Assembly: GCA_001824255.1 (NCBI GenBank)
Contig: MHWQ01000002.1
Span: 336,533-393,571 of the forward strand
DNA: 57,039 bases
Direction: 5' to 3'
Source: Candidatus Zambryskibacteria bacterium RIFCSPLOWO2_02_FULL_51_21
GTDB taxonomy: Bacteria; Patescibacteriota; Minisyncoccia; Phycocordibacterales; Zambryskibacteraceae
In this document: piece after piece, positions 36,883 to 45,313 of the stretch
Layout: the number at the start of each line of letters is the position of its first letter
Numbering within the stretch: the stretch's first letter is position 1
Translations under genes and position numbers: made by a program
Notes under the pieces: model-generated
What the model was told of the DNA's origin: nothing
The model's input: only the letters and a program-made list of their open reading frames with translations
Database searches by the model: none

Positions 36883-36911
36883 ATCATACACCCAATCAAC
36901 CCTTTTGTCAA
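36883..36911 (-). promoter_or_regulatory. promoter TTGACA-N17-TATGAT
   Basis: -35 36906-36911, -10 36883-36888. Confidence 0.75.
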
Positions 36912-36972
36912 GTACGAAATAGAATATGGCCTTAGTCAAGGGCAAAACGGCTATTTCTAGCCATGAGACTCT

Positions 36973-37455
36973 TTAGAGCAATTTACCCACTTCTTCAAGA
37001 TAAGAGTCGTTCATTTCGTGCCCGGTATTAGCTACGAGAATGTCCCCTTTTTCCCCTTCTTTATCGCCATATAAGATTACTTGCTTCTCGGCCTTATGTT
37101 CTGATTTTATATGAACAATTAAATCTTCTGTAAATTCTGTCCCGGCCAAGTCGATAAAAGCCTGTTTGATTTTAGTATCAGCGAAGCTGGATAGCGGTTG
37201 CATCGAAGCGAGTATTACCTGTCGGCATGGATAGTCTTGAGCCACGAACCACGCGAGGATAGCTCCAAGAGAAAAACCGAATATGACATCATCTTTTGCA
37301 ACAGGAAAAATTTGAGGGTGAAGAGGCTTTTTCCAGTCCACATTGTGAGACACAACCTCATACCCCTTGCTTCTCGCTATATTTGCTAGTTTGGCATAGG
37401 ATTCCATATCGCCCGTGTCCTCCCAAGCCGGAATAATATGTAGAAATTTTTTCAT
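36973..37455 (-). CDS. alpha/beta-hydrolase-like protein
   Basis: DVIFGFSLGAILAWFVAQDYPCRQVILASMQP; C-terminal NTGHEMN. Confidence 0.6.
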   Translation of the reverse strand: MKKFLHIIPAWEDTGDMESYAKLANIARSKGYEVVSHNVDWKKPLHPQIFPVAKDDVIFGFSLGAILAWFVAQDYPCRQVILASMQPLSSFADTKIKQAFIDLAGTEFTEDLIVHIKSEHKAEKQVILYGDKEGEKGDILVANTGHEMNDSYLEEVGKLL

Positions 37456-37476
37456 TGTGATTTTGGTAAAAAAGAG

Positions 37477-37501
37477 GCGGACAAGTCGAGCTTGTCCGCC
37501 T
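37477..37501. terminator. hairpin terminator
   Basis: ggcggacaagtcgagcttgtccgcc. Confidence 0.7.
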
Positions 37502-37592
37502 TGTCACGGCATCCTCCCGAAATCTAATCGTCAGTTGTATGCTAGACGAATAGTGATAATGTAGACCAAATCTAGAAGTTTGTTAAACTATC

Positions 37593-37979
37593 CTATCTCT
37601 TCAAAACCTCCACCCTATTCGCCACGAATTCATCCTTGCCGGCCGGATTGTCGGCGCCGGTGCCGTAGAAAGTTGCCGTGTCCCCCGCCTTGAGCTTCGC
37701 CAGAGACGCTTTCCTTGCCGCGTCGGTGAAAAACACCACTTTGTCGTACTCCACAAGCATATTGCCCTGGTCTGTCCTCTGCACTCTGCCAGCCCGCACC
37801 GTGACATAATCCTTTCCTAAGATAAGTACCTTACCTTCGAACGAAACCTCAGAAAGATTCAAACCGGCCGCCACTTCCGAAGAGAGGGGTTCCGCGCCTT
37901 TTCTCAAGCTTTTATAGACAAACCACGCCGCCACGACCACCGCCGCCAGTACAACGACAATCAAAATTTTTTTCGTCAT
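37593..37979 (-). CDS. hypothetical protein with N-terminal TM
   Basis: MTKKILIVVVLAAVVVAAWFVYKSLRKG. Confidence 0.6.
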   Translation of the reverse strand: MTKKILIVVVLAAVVVAAWFVYKSLRKGAEPLSSEVAAGLNLSEVSFEGKVLILGKDYVTVRAGRVQRTDQGNMLVEYDKVVFFTDAARKASLAKLKAGDTATFYGTGADNPAGKDEFVANRVEVLKR

Positions 37980-38007
37980 ATGTTTGTAAATATTGTAACA
38001 TAATCCC

Positions 38008-38775
38008 ATGACCACCATTATCTCCTGGAATGTGAATGGCCTGCGGGCAGTGCATAGCAAGGGCAATTTGGATGACGTGTTTCAGATGAAACCGGATATT
38101 CTATGCATCCAGGAGACCAAGGCCATGCCGGACCAGCTGACGGCAGAGCTTCGGGACCCGGAGGGCTACCACTCCTACTTCCACTTCCCCACCGTCAAGA
38201 AGGGCTACAGCGGTGTTGCCATATATACCAAAGAGAAGCCCCTGAAGGTTACACGCGACCTCGGCATAGAGAAATATGACCAGGAAGGGCGCCTAATAAT
38301 GGCCGAATATAAGGATTTTATACTTATAAACACCTACTTCCCCAACGGTGGCGGTGCTCCGGAGCGTCTGCACTACAAGCTCAACTTCTATGACTACTTC
38401 CTCGAATTTATAGATAAGTTACACAAGAAACATAAGCACATTATCTTCTGCGGGGACGTAAATGTCGCCCACAAGGCCATAGACCTAGCGAGGCCCAAAG
38501 AGAATGAGACTCACGTCGGCTTCTTGCCTATAGAAAGGGCTTGGATGGACAAGGTTACAGCCCATGGCTGGGTAGATATCTTCCGCCAGTTCTACCCCGA
38601 CAAGGCGGAGGCCTATACATACTGGGATATGAAGAGTTTTGCCAGAGACAGGAATGTGGGCTGGAGGATAGATTACTTCTTCGCCTCCCCCGAGATGGCC
38701 AGGGAGATAAAGAAGATAGAAATTCTAAATGAAGTATATGGTTCGGACCATTGCCCGGTAAAAATTGTCTTTTAA
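38008..38775 (+). CDS. xth: exodeoxyribonuclease III
   Basis: ISWNVNGLRAV..DILCIQETKA..FCGDVNVAHKAIDLARPK..GWRIDYFFAS..SDHCPV. Confidence 0.94.
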   Translation: MTTIISWNVNGLRAVHSKGNLDDVFQMKPDILCIQETKAMPDQLTAELRDPEGYHSYFHFPTVKKGYSGVAIYTKEKPLKVTRDLGIEKYDQEGRLIMAEYKDFILINTYFPNGGGAPERLHYKLNFYDYFLEFIDKLHKKHKHIIFCGDVNVAHKAIDLARPKENETHVGFLPIERAWMDKVTAHGWVDIFRQFYPDKAEAYTYWDMKSFARDRNVGWRIDYFFASPEMAREIKKIEILNEVYGSDHCPVKIVF

Positions 38776-39095
38776 ATTCTTGTCCACAGATTTTTTATTT
38801 TAATTTTGTCCTTTACGGATTATGATGTGCTCAGACGCGGAACGTTGCTGCCCATCTGGCGGCTTTAGTTCGTCATGCCTTGCTCTTTCGGTTCTTTAGC
38901 GTACGTACGATTTTTGGAAAGACACCTTGGTTTGGGAAGGCCCGGTGGACAAACGACGGATCCTCACTCTTTATTTTAGATCCCAGCCGTTTCTGTCTCC
39001 TCTTCCTCTACTGGAGTTATCTTTCGTTGTTCAGTGCTTAGTTCCCGTGCGTAGCGAGGTCCCCGCCAAATCTCAACATTCGAGGAAGGGCGGTC

Positions 39096-39134
39096 AAAGC
39101 CGCTATGCGTCAGCCCCGCAGAGCGGCTTTTTGT
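39096..39134 (+). terminator. hairpin terminator
   Basis: aagccgctatgcgtcagccccgcagagcggcttttt. Confidence 0.65.
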
Positions 39135-39305
39135 ATGTCCTTTTTTGAAAATAGCCAGGAAAAAGGGGAATTACACAAGAAATTTCACAAACTGGGGATA
39201 AAGATGTGGAATATGTGTACTAAAAGACATATTATGGTCTTAAGCCCAAGAATGTCCTTAATTCTGGCCATTTAATGAATTGAATGTTTCATGTGAAATA
39301 GTTTC

Positions 39306-39701
39306 ATGAATAACATCGATAAAAGAACCGAAAAGAGACGTTTGGGCGATATCGGCGAGAATATTGCCTGTGATTTCTTGAAAAGCAGAGGATTTGAGAT
39401 TATTGAGAGAAATTACCTAAGAAAATGGGGCGAAATAGACATAGTGGCCAAAAAAGCCGATATGTATCGATTTATAGAGGTAAAAAGTGCCTGCCTGCCG
39501 GCAAGGCAGGTTTCAGGTGTAACCTATAGACCAGAAGAGAATATGCACCCGTGGAAGCTCAAGCGTCTAGGCAGGGTAATTCAGACGTATTTGTTACACA
39601 AGAAACTGGAGTGCGACTGGCAGCTTGACTTGGTAACCGTCCAAATGGATATGGCCACCCGCCGCGCCAAGGTGGAGCTCATAGAGAATATTGTGATTTA
39701 A
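39306..39701 (+). CDS. UPF0102 (YraN-like) endonuclease-fold protein with palindrome insertion
   Basis: GDIGENIACDFLKSRGFEIIERNYLRKWGEIDIVAKKADMYRFIEVKS. Confidence 0.88.
   Translation: MNNIDKRTEKRRLGDIGENIACDFLKSRGFEIIERNYLRKWGEIDIVAKKADMYRFIEVKSACLPARQVSGVTYRPEENMHPWKLKRLGRVIQTYLLHKKLECDWQLDLVTVQMDMATRRAKVELIENIVI
39490..39510. repeat. dispersed palindrome variant with 1-nt insertion (CCTGCCTGCCGGCAaGGCAGG)
   Basis: in-frame in UPF0102 gene (CLPARQ). Confidence 0.85.
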
Positions 39702-39703
39702 GT

Positions 39704-39774
39704 GCGGGATGCCAGAATCGAACTGGCGACCACAGTTTGGAAAACTGTTGTTTTGCCACTAAACTAATCCCGCA
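39704..39774 (-). tRNA. tRNA-Gly(TCC)
   Basis: full cloverleaf, AC loop TTTCCAA, T-loop TTCGATT. Confidence 0.92.
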
Positions 39775-39792
39775 TTATTGGCTTATATGCTT

Positions 39793-39863
39793 TCGGGCTG
39801 CCCGGTAATGCTCCGGGGCCTCATCCACCCCATGGACGTATACTGCTTTTATACTACAGCCCG
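39793..39863 (-). tRNA. putative aberrant tRNA-Pro(GGG)
   Basis: CGGGCTG/CAGCCCG acceptor, AC stem CGTCC-ATGGGGT-GGATG, T-stem CCCGG/CCGGG; T-loop AGCATTA and D-loop AAAAGCA atypical. Confidence 0.6.
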
Positions 39864-39877
39864 TTATTCTATTGTTG

Positions 39878-39948
39878 TCGGGGCGCCGAGAATCGGACTC
39901 GGATCTCGCGCTCCCAAAGCGCGTATACTACCACTGTACTACGCCCCG
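39878..39948 (-). tRNA. tRNA-Pro(TGG)
   Basis: cloverleaf, AC loop TTTGGGA; T-loop TCCGATT. Confidence 0.88.
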
Positions 39949-39969
39949 CGGGGAGTGTGAATACCACGT

Positions 39970-40040
39970 TCGGAGTGCCGAGAATCGAACTCGGGTCTCA
40001 CGCACCCGAAGCGTGTATACTACCGCTGTACTACACTCCG
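39970..40040 (-). tRNA. tRNA-Pro(CGG)
   Basis: cloverleaf, AC loop TTCGGGT, T-loop TTCGATT. Confidence 0.92.
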
Positions 40041-40094
40041 TCAGCTTTTCTACTCTAGCATTTCGGAGTGATTTACGCTAACATTTCCTTACTT

Positions 40095-40165
40095 GCGGCC
40101 ATGGTTTAGTGGTAGAACGCGTCCTTGCCAAGGACGAGACGGGAGTTCGATTCTCCCTAGCCGCA
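40095..40165 (+). tRNA. tRNA-Gly(GCC)
   Basis: cloverleaf, AC loop TTGCCAA. Confidence 0.92.
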
Positions 40166-40183
40166 CTGGTACAATGGAATAAG

Positions 40184-40255
40184 GCACCCGTAGTGAAATG
40201 GATATCACGACGCGCTTCGGACGCGTTATTGTGGGTTCGAGTCCTGCCGGGTGCA
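40184..40255 (+). tRNA. tRNA-Arg(TCG)
   Basis: cloverleaf, AC loop CTTCGGA. Confidence 0.9.
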
Positions 40256-40289
40256 CAAATTATGGGATAATTTGTGCGAAAAGAAAGGG

Positions 40290-41735
40290 ATGAATTACAA
40301 GATTCCACAGGAAGTCAAAGATATTTCTGAAACACTCTCGAAAGCCGGATTCGAGAATTTTCTCGTCGGCGGATGTGTGAGAGATTTGCTGCTAGGCAGA
40401 GAGCCGAAGGACTGGGACATCACGACTATCGCTACGCCAGAAGAGATACAAAAAGTTTTCCCCGATTCTTTCTACGAAAACGACTTCGGCACCGTCGGAG
40501 TAAAAACTGAGACGACAGGAATTGTAGAGGTCACTCCATACCGTCTCGAGTCGGAATATTCTGACGCAAGACACCCCGATAAGGTCACTTGGGCAAATAA
40601 AATTGAAGATGACCTCGCTCGCCGAGACTTCACCATGAACGCAATTGCTCTCAATATCGAAACCGGAGAAATAATCGACCCGTTCGAGGGCCGGAAAGAT
40701 ATTGAGAAGAAAGTAATCCGCACCGTAGGCAAGCCGGAGGAGCGCTTCGGCGAAGACGCTCTGCGCATGCTCCGCGCGCTCCGGTTTGTTTCGGAGCTTT
40801 CATTCGTTCTCGACTCCGAGACACAGTCCGCGATAGGGGAAGGCGCCAATCTTCTCAAGAAAATTTCCAAAGAGCGCATCCGCGACGAGTTCGTAAAGAT
40901 AATTATGTCGGATAATCCGGCCATTGCTCTCGACATGGCGGCCCGGCTTAGTCTCCTCAAATATATTTCAAGCGAATTTGAGCAGGGGATAGGGGTGGAG
41001 CAGAATAAGGCGCACGCTTACACCGTATGGGAACACCTCCTGCGCTCGCTCAACCACGCGGCGGCCAAGAAGTTTCCTCTCCACGTGCGCGTCGCGGCCC
41101 TCTTCCACGACATAGCGAAGCCCCATACCAAGAGGATGGTTAATGACCAAGCCACTTTCTATGGACATGAAGTTGTCGGCGCGCGTTTAACGCGAAAAGC
41201 ACTTGAAGATTTGAGATTCCCCAAAGATTTGATAGAAAAAACGACCAAGCTCGTGCGCTGGCACATGTTCTTCTCCGACACGGAGCAGATTACGCTCTCT
41301 GCGGTGCGAAGAATGGTGCGAAATGTCGGCCCGGAGCTCGTCTGGGACCTCATGAACACTCGCGCCGCCGACAGAATCGGCACCGGAAGACCGAAAGAGA
41401 CGCCGTATCGCCTGCGCAAGTATCACTCGATGATAGAACAAGTTATGCGTGACCCGATTAGCGTAAAACAGCTTGTCGTAAACGGCGAAAGCATAATGAA
41501 ATTGACTGGCGCCACGCCCGGACCGCATATAGGATTTATTCTCGAAATTCTTCTGGCCGAAGTGCTTGATGAACCGAAGCGGAATGACAAAAGTTATTTG
41601 GAATCGCGTGTGAAAGAGCTCTACGACCTCGACCCGCAGGAGCTTGAACGGGTAGGCAGGGAAGCGAGGGCAAAAAACGAAAGCGAGGAAGAAAAAGAAA
41701 TAGAAAAGATAAAAGGAGAATACGGAGTAAAATAA
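40290..41735 (+). CDS. cca: CCA tRNA nucleotidyltransferase with HD domain
   Basis: FLVGGCVRDLLLGREPKDWDITT...RRDFTMNAIAL; HD domain ALFHDIAKP. Confidence 0.94.
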   Translation: MNYKIPQEVKDISETLSKAGFENFLVGGCVRDLLLGREPKDWDITTIATPEEIQKVFPDSFYENDFGTVGVKTETTGIVEVTPYRLESEYSDARHPDKVTWANKIEDDLARRDFTMNAIALNIETGEIIDPFEGRKDIEKKVIRTVGKPEERFGEDALRMLRALRFVSELSFVLDSETQSAIGEGANLLKKISKERIRDEFVKIIMSDNPAIALDMAARLSLLKYISSEFEQGIGVEQNKAHAYTVWEHLLRSLNHAAAKKFPLHVRVAALFHDIAKPHTKRMVNDQATFYGHEVVGARLTRKALEDLRFPKDLIEKTTKLVRWHMFFSDTEQITLSAVRRMVRNVGPELVWDLMNTRAADRIGTGRPKETPYRLRKYHSMIEQVMRDPISVKQLVVNGESIMKLTGATPGPHIGFILEILLAEVLDEPKRNDKSYLESRVKELYDLDPQELERVGREARAKNESEEEKEIEKIKGEYGVK

Positions 41736-41736
41736 A

Positions 41737-41767
41737 AATCCGCTTCGAGATGCGAAGCGGATTTTTA
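41737..41767. terminator. hairpin terminator
   Basis: aaaaatccgcttcgagatgcgaagcggattttt. Confidence 0.8.
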
Positions 41768-41780
41768 TTTTACGGAGTAT

Positions 41781-42053
41781 TTATTTTACGGCGTCTTTCA
41801 AACCTTTGGCCGGGCGGAACTTGGGCACGCGCATGGCGGGCACGGAGATCGATTCGCCGGTCCTCGGATTCCTGGCTTGCCTCGCGGCTCGCGTCTTGGT
41901 GGAGAAGATGCCAAGACCCGCGATAGAAACTTCGCCGCCCTTCTTCAGAGTCGAGACGATTGAGTCGATGACGACATCAACCACTTCTTCCGCCTGCACC
42001 TTGGTGCCGCCGATTTTCTCGTGCACCGCATTTGCGATATCTACTTTGTTCAT
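41781..42053 (-). CDS. hup: HU-family DNA-binding protein
   Basis: MNKVDIANAVHEKIGG...GLGIFSTKTRAARQARNPRTGESISVPAMRVPKFRPAKGLKDAV. Confidence 0.95.
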   Translation of the reverse strand: MNKVDIANAVHEKIGGTKVQAEEVVDVVIDSIVSTLKKGGEVSIAGLGIFSTKTRAARQARNPRTGESISVPAMRVPKFRPAKGLKDAVK

Positions 42054-42159
42054 TATCTAGCTAAATTATTGATAATCTTTGAATCTAAGAGCCTTAGAAT
42101 TCATGGAATAATTATACCTCTGGCCATTTTCTAGCGCCAACCCTAGACAAATAGACGAA

Positions 42160-43689
42160 TTAGCGGGCGAATTCTATTGACCTGGCCTCCCGGATGACGT
42201 TGACCTTAATCTCACCGGGGTACTTGAGCTCGCTTTCTATCCTTATGGCAATGTCCCGGGCTATCTTCTTGGCCTCAAGGTCGCTTATCTTCTCCGGAGT
42301 CACAAAAACCCTTATTTCTCGCCCTGCTTCCAGAGCATAGGCCTTTTCCACACCCTCGAAGGAGGTGGCTATATTCTCGAGGTCTTCGAGCCTTTTTAGA
42401 TAATTTTCCAAGTTGTCTCTCCTTGCCCCCGGCCTGCCGCCGGATATGGCGTCGGCCGTCTGGACTATGACGGATTCAATGGTCTCATATGGATATTCGC
42501 CATGGTGAGCTTGCATGGCCTTGATAATCTCGCCGGAAACGCCGAATTTCTGGAGAATCCGCCGGCCAATCTCGACGTGCGTACCGGCAACTTCGTGGTC
42601 GAGGGCCTTGCCTATGTCGTGGAGGAGCGCCCCTGCCTTGGCCACGGAGACGTTTGCCCCAAGTTCCTCGGCAATCATGCCCGCGAGGTGCGCCATCTCA
42701 ACCGAGTGCTCAAGCACGTTCTGGCTGTAGCTTGTCCGGAAGTGGAGCCGGCCAAGGATAGAGAGAAGCTTCGGGTCGAGGTTATACACCTCGCACTCAA
42801 GCGCCGCTTCCTCGCCTTTCTCCCTTATGATTTTGTTTATTTCTTCCTGCGCCTTACTGACAAACTCTTCAATCTTGGCCGGCTGTATACGCCCGTCGGC
42901 AATCAGGTTCTCCAGAGCAAGCCGAGCCACCGCGCGGCGCACTGGGTCGAAAGAAGAGAGAGTGATGAGATTTGGCGTGTCGTCGACAATTACTTCGACA
43001 CCAGTTGCACGCTCAAAGGCCTTGATGTTCCTGCCTTCCTTGCCAATAATCTTGCCCTTGATGTCATCCGAGGCGAGGGGAACGGAAGTGGCCATCACTT
43101 CGCCGGCGATGGAAGATGAGAGGCGCTGAATGGCAGTGGCGAGAATTTCCTTGGCCCGCTTGTCGAGCCGTTCGGCGTTCTGAGTCTCAATCTTCTTCAT
43201 TTTGACAAGAAAGTCTTCTTCAAAGTCGCGCTCGATTATTCTCATAAGCTCGTCCTTGGCTTCCGCGATTGAAAGGTTGGAAATTTTTGAAAGTTCTTGC
43301 GTCTTTTCTTCGGCAAGCTTCTGAATCCTGTCTTTAAGCGAGCGCACTTCGACGGCGCGCTCCTCTACGCGCTCGGCTTCCCGGTCTATGTCCGACTGGC
43401 GCTTGTCGAGAGTTTCCTCCTTCTTAATAATCCGGTCTTCGCCGGCCTTGAGACGGGTTTCGCGCTCCCTAAGCTCGTTCTGAGCGCCCTTCAAAATTTC
43501 TTCGGCCTTGGTCTCAGCTTCCTCAAGTATCTGGGTGGCTTCTTCGCGGCTTCGTGCCTCAAGCTCGCGAATCTCCAGCTCCATAGAACCTTTGCGTCCG
43601 AGGGAAATAAGCAGGCGCAGCAAATAACCGAAGCCGATACCGGCCGATGCGGCAAGCAATGCTAAGAGTAGGGCTAACTTTAGGGACAT
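42160..43689 (-). CDS. rny: ribonuclease Y
   Basis: N-terminal TM, coiled coil, KH GKIIGKEGRNIKAFERATGVEVIVDDTP, HD ALLHDIGKALDHE. Confidence 0.95.
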   Translation of the reverse strand: MSLKLALLLALLAASAGIGFGYLLRLLISLGRKGSMELEIRELEARSREEATQILEEAETKAEEILKGAQNELRERETRLKAGEDRIIKKEETLDKRQSDIDREAERVEERAVEVRSLKDRIQKLAEEKTQELSKISNLSIAEAKDELMRIIERDFEEDFLVKMKKIETQNAERLDKRAKEILATAIQRLSSSIAGEVMATSVPLASDDIKGKIIGKEGRNIKAFERATGVEVIVDDTPNLITLSSFDPVRRAVARLALENLIADGRIQPAKIEEFVSKAQEEINKIIREKGEEAALECEVYNLDPKLLSILGRLHFRTSYSQNVLEHSVEMAHLAGMIAEELGANVSVAKAGALLHDIGKALDHEVAGTHVEIGRRILQKFGVSGEIIKAMQAHHGEYPYETIESVIVQTADAISGGRPGARRDNLENYLKRLEDLENIATSFEGVEKAYALEAGREIRVFVTPEKISDLEAKKIARDIAIRIESELKYPGEIKVNVIREARSIEFAR

Positions 43690-43784
43690 TATCCGTGGCT
43701 CAATCAGTCGGAGCGGTCAGGCGGTAGCGTACTTGCAAACGTTTCGATTTAATTTTTCAGTTGAACTGCCTAAGAGTACGCCTG

Positions 43785-44360
43785 TTACAAAATCTTGTCA
43801 ATAATTCCGTATTTCTTGGCTTCGTCGGAAGACATGAAGAAGTCTCGGTCTATATCCTTCTGGACCTGGGAGAGGGTTTGCCCGGTGTTCTTAGCCATCA
43901 TTTTGGCAAGAGTCTCGCGGAGCCTGATAATCTGCTTGGCGCGAATTTCTATATCCGACGCCTGGCCTTCGGCGCCGCCGAGAGGCTGGTGAATCATTAT
44001 TTCCGCATTCGGGAGGGCAAATCGCTTACCTTTGGCGCCCGCGGAGAGAAGCCACGCGCCGCCGCTTGCCGCCATGCCGACACAGACCGTCGAGACATCG
44101 GGCTTGATGTGGTTCATGGTGTCGATCATCGCAAGTGTCGCCGTAGCTGAGCCTCCGGGGGAGTTGATGTAGAGAGAAATGTCTTTCTTGGGGTCTTCCG
44201 ACTGAAGGAAGAGGAGCTGGGCGATGACGATGTTTGCCACCGCGTCGTCTATGGGCCCGCCGAGAAAGATTATGCGCTCGCGGAGTAAGCGCGAGTAAAT
44301 GTCGTAAGCACGCTCGCCGAATTGCGATTTCTCTATAACGGTTGGGATAAGGTATGTCAT
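43785..44360 (-). CDS. clpP: ATP-dependent Clp protease proteolytic subunit
   Basis: [76 protein letters not shown]. Confidence 0.97.
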   Translation of the reverse strand: MTYLIPTVIEKSQFGERAYDIYSRLLRERIIFLGGPIDDAVANIVIAQLLFLQSEDPKKDISLYINSPGGSATATLAMIDTMNHIKPDVSTVCVGMAASGGAWLLSAGAKGKRFALPNAEIMIHQPLGGAEGQASDIEIRAKQIIRLRETLAKMMAKNTGQTLSQVQKDIDRDFFMSSDEAKKYGIIDKIL

Positions 44361-44447
44361 GCGGCTACATTATCTCAAAGTCGTATCCAAATCAAGATTC
44401 TGACAGAATTTGCTTATTCTTGCGTTTATACGCTGCAAAGCCTTGCA

Positions 44448-45026
44448 ATGTACCACTATTGCCACCCCGAAGAGGTCGAGAGAATAATCTCGAAGCTTGC
44501 TAGACACGAACTAACCGCCAAGTCTCTTCAAATTATTAAATCGCACCATGAGGAAACATATAAACATTCGTTGAGGGTGGCAAAATTATCCATAGACCTC
44601 GCGCTCGAAAATAATTTATCTGAAAAAACCGTTAGGATGATCGGCTGCGCCGCCCTTCTCCACGATTTCGGCAAGACGAAAATTGACGCAAGGATTCTTT
44701 CGAAAAAAAGTTCTCTAACTCGGCTTGAAACATTAGTCGTCATGAAGCATCCCCACATGGGCGCCCAGGAACTTAAGAATTTTCTGCCGAAAAAAGCCCG
44801 GAGAATAATTGAAAATCACCATCATCCCACCGACCGTCTGACGCAAATCGTCTCGGCCGCCGATATGTACGACGCCCTGACTTTCCCGCGCACTTACAAA
44901 GATGGACTCCCGATAGAGAAAGTGCTCGAGATCATGTCTGGCCAATTCGCGGGCAAAGCCCGTCTCATCGACCAGCTTAAGAAGCGTTTAGTTCAGCATC
45001 CACGCTCTCAATATCGGTTGAATTGA
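44448..45026 (+). CDS. HD-domain (HD-GYP-like) phosphohydrolase
   Basis: HHEETYKHSLRVAKL...AALLHDFGKTKID...HPHMGAQEL...IIENHHHPTDR. Confidence 0.85.
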   Translation: MYHYCHPEEVERIISKLARHELTAKSLQIIKSHHEETYKHSLRVAKLSIDLALENNLSEKTVRMIGCAALLHDFGKTKIDARILSKKSSLTRLETLVVMKHPHMGAQELKNFLPKKARRIIENHHHPTDRLTQIVSAADMYDALTFPRTYKDGLPIEKVLEIMSGQFAGKARLIDQLKKRLVQHPRSQYRLN

Positions 45027-45270
45027 GGTCGGCTTCGATTGAGGAGGTGTCATCGGGCGCGACTTGCGCGTTGGTGGCGTCAAGCTGGTCGCTCTGGCGC
45101 TGATTCCAGAAGTAGAACGCGCCGAAAGCAATAACAGCGAGAAGAATAATAACGCCTAGAACTAACCCTACCGAACTGCTGCTATTTTGCGGTTGCGACT
45201 GCTGAGGTTGGGGCTGAGGTTGGGGTTGGGGCGGCATCTGCGGAGGCATTACGTTGTTGTTTAGGTCCAT
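44977..45270 (-). CDS. small Pro/Gln-rich single-TM protein
   Basis: PPQMPPQPQPQPQPQQSQPQ + VGLVLGVIILLAVIAFGAFYFW. Confidence 0.65.
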   Translation of the reverse strand: MDLNNNVMPPQMPPQPQPQPQPQQSQPQNSSSSVGLVLGVIILLAVIAFGAFYFWNQRQSDQLDATNAQVAPDDTSSIEADLNSTDIESVDAELNAS

Positions 45271-45278
45271 GGGTTTTA

Positions 45279-45313
45279 AATTTTCAATTTATAATTTTCA
45301 ATTTTCAATTATT
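45279..45313. repeat. degenerate heptamer array (AATTTTC)(AATTTAT)(AATTTTC)(AATTTTC)(AATTATT)
   Basis: five units with exact period 7, overlapping the stop of the next gene. Confidence 0.85.

Noticed and set aside
38776-39134. RNase P RNA or tmRNA
   Set aside because: Only isolated core words; no paired P4 strands, and no tRNA-like ends or tag ORF seen.
39704-40255. Integration hotspot/prophage at the tRNA cluster
   Set aside because: No integrase, att-like direct repeats of tRNA 3' ends or phage genes nearby; cca follows directly.
45185-45232. TGAGGTTGGGGC repeats as another short tandem array
   Set aside because: Period 6, explained by Pro-Gln codon repeats in the N-terminus of the TM protein.
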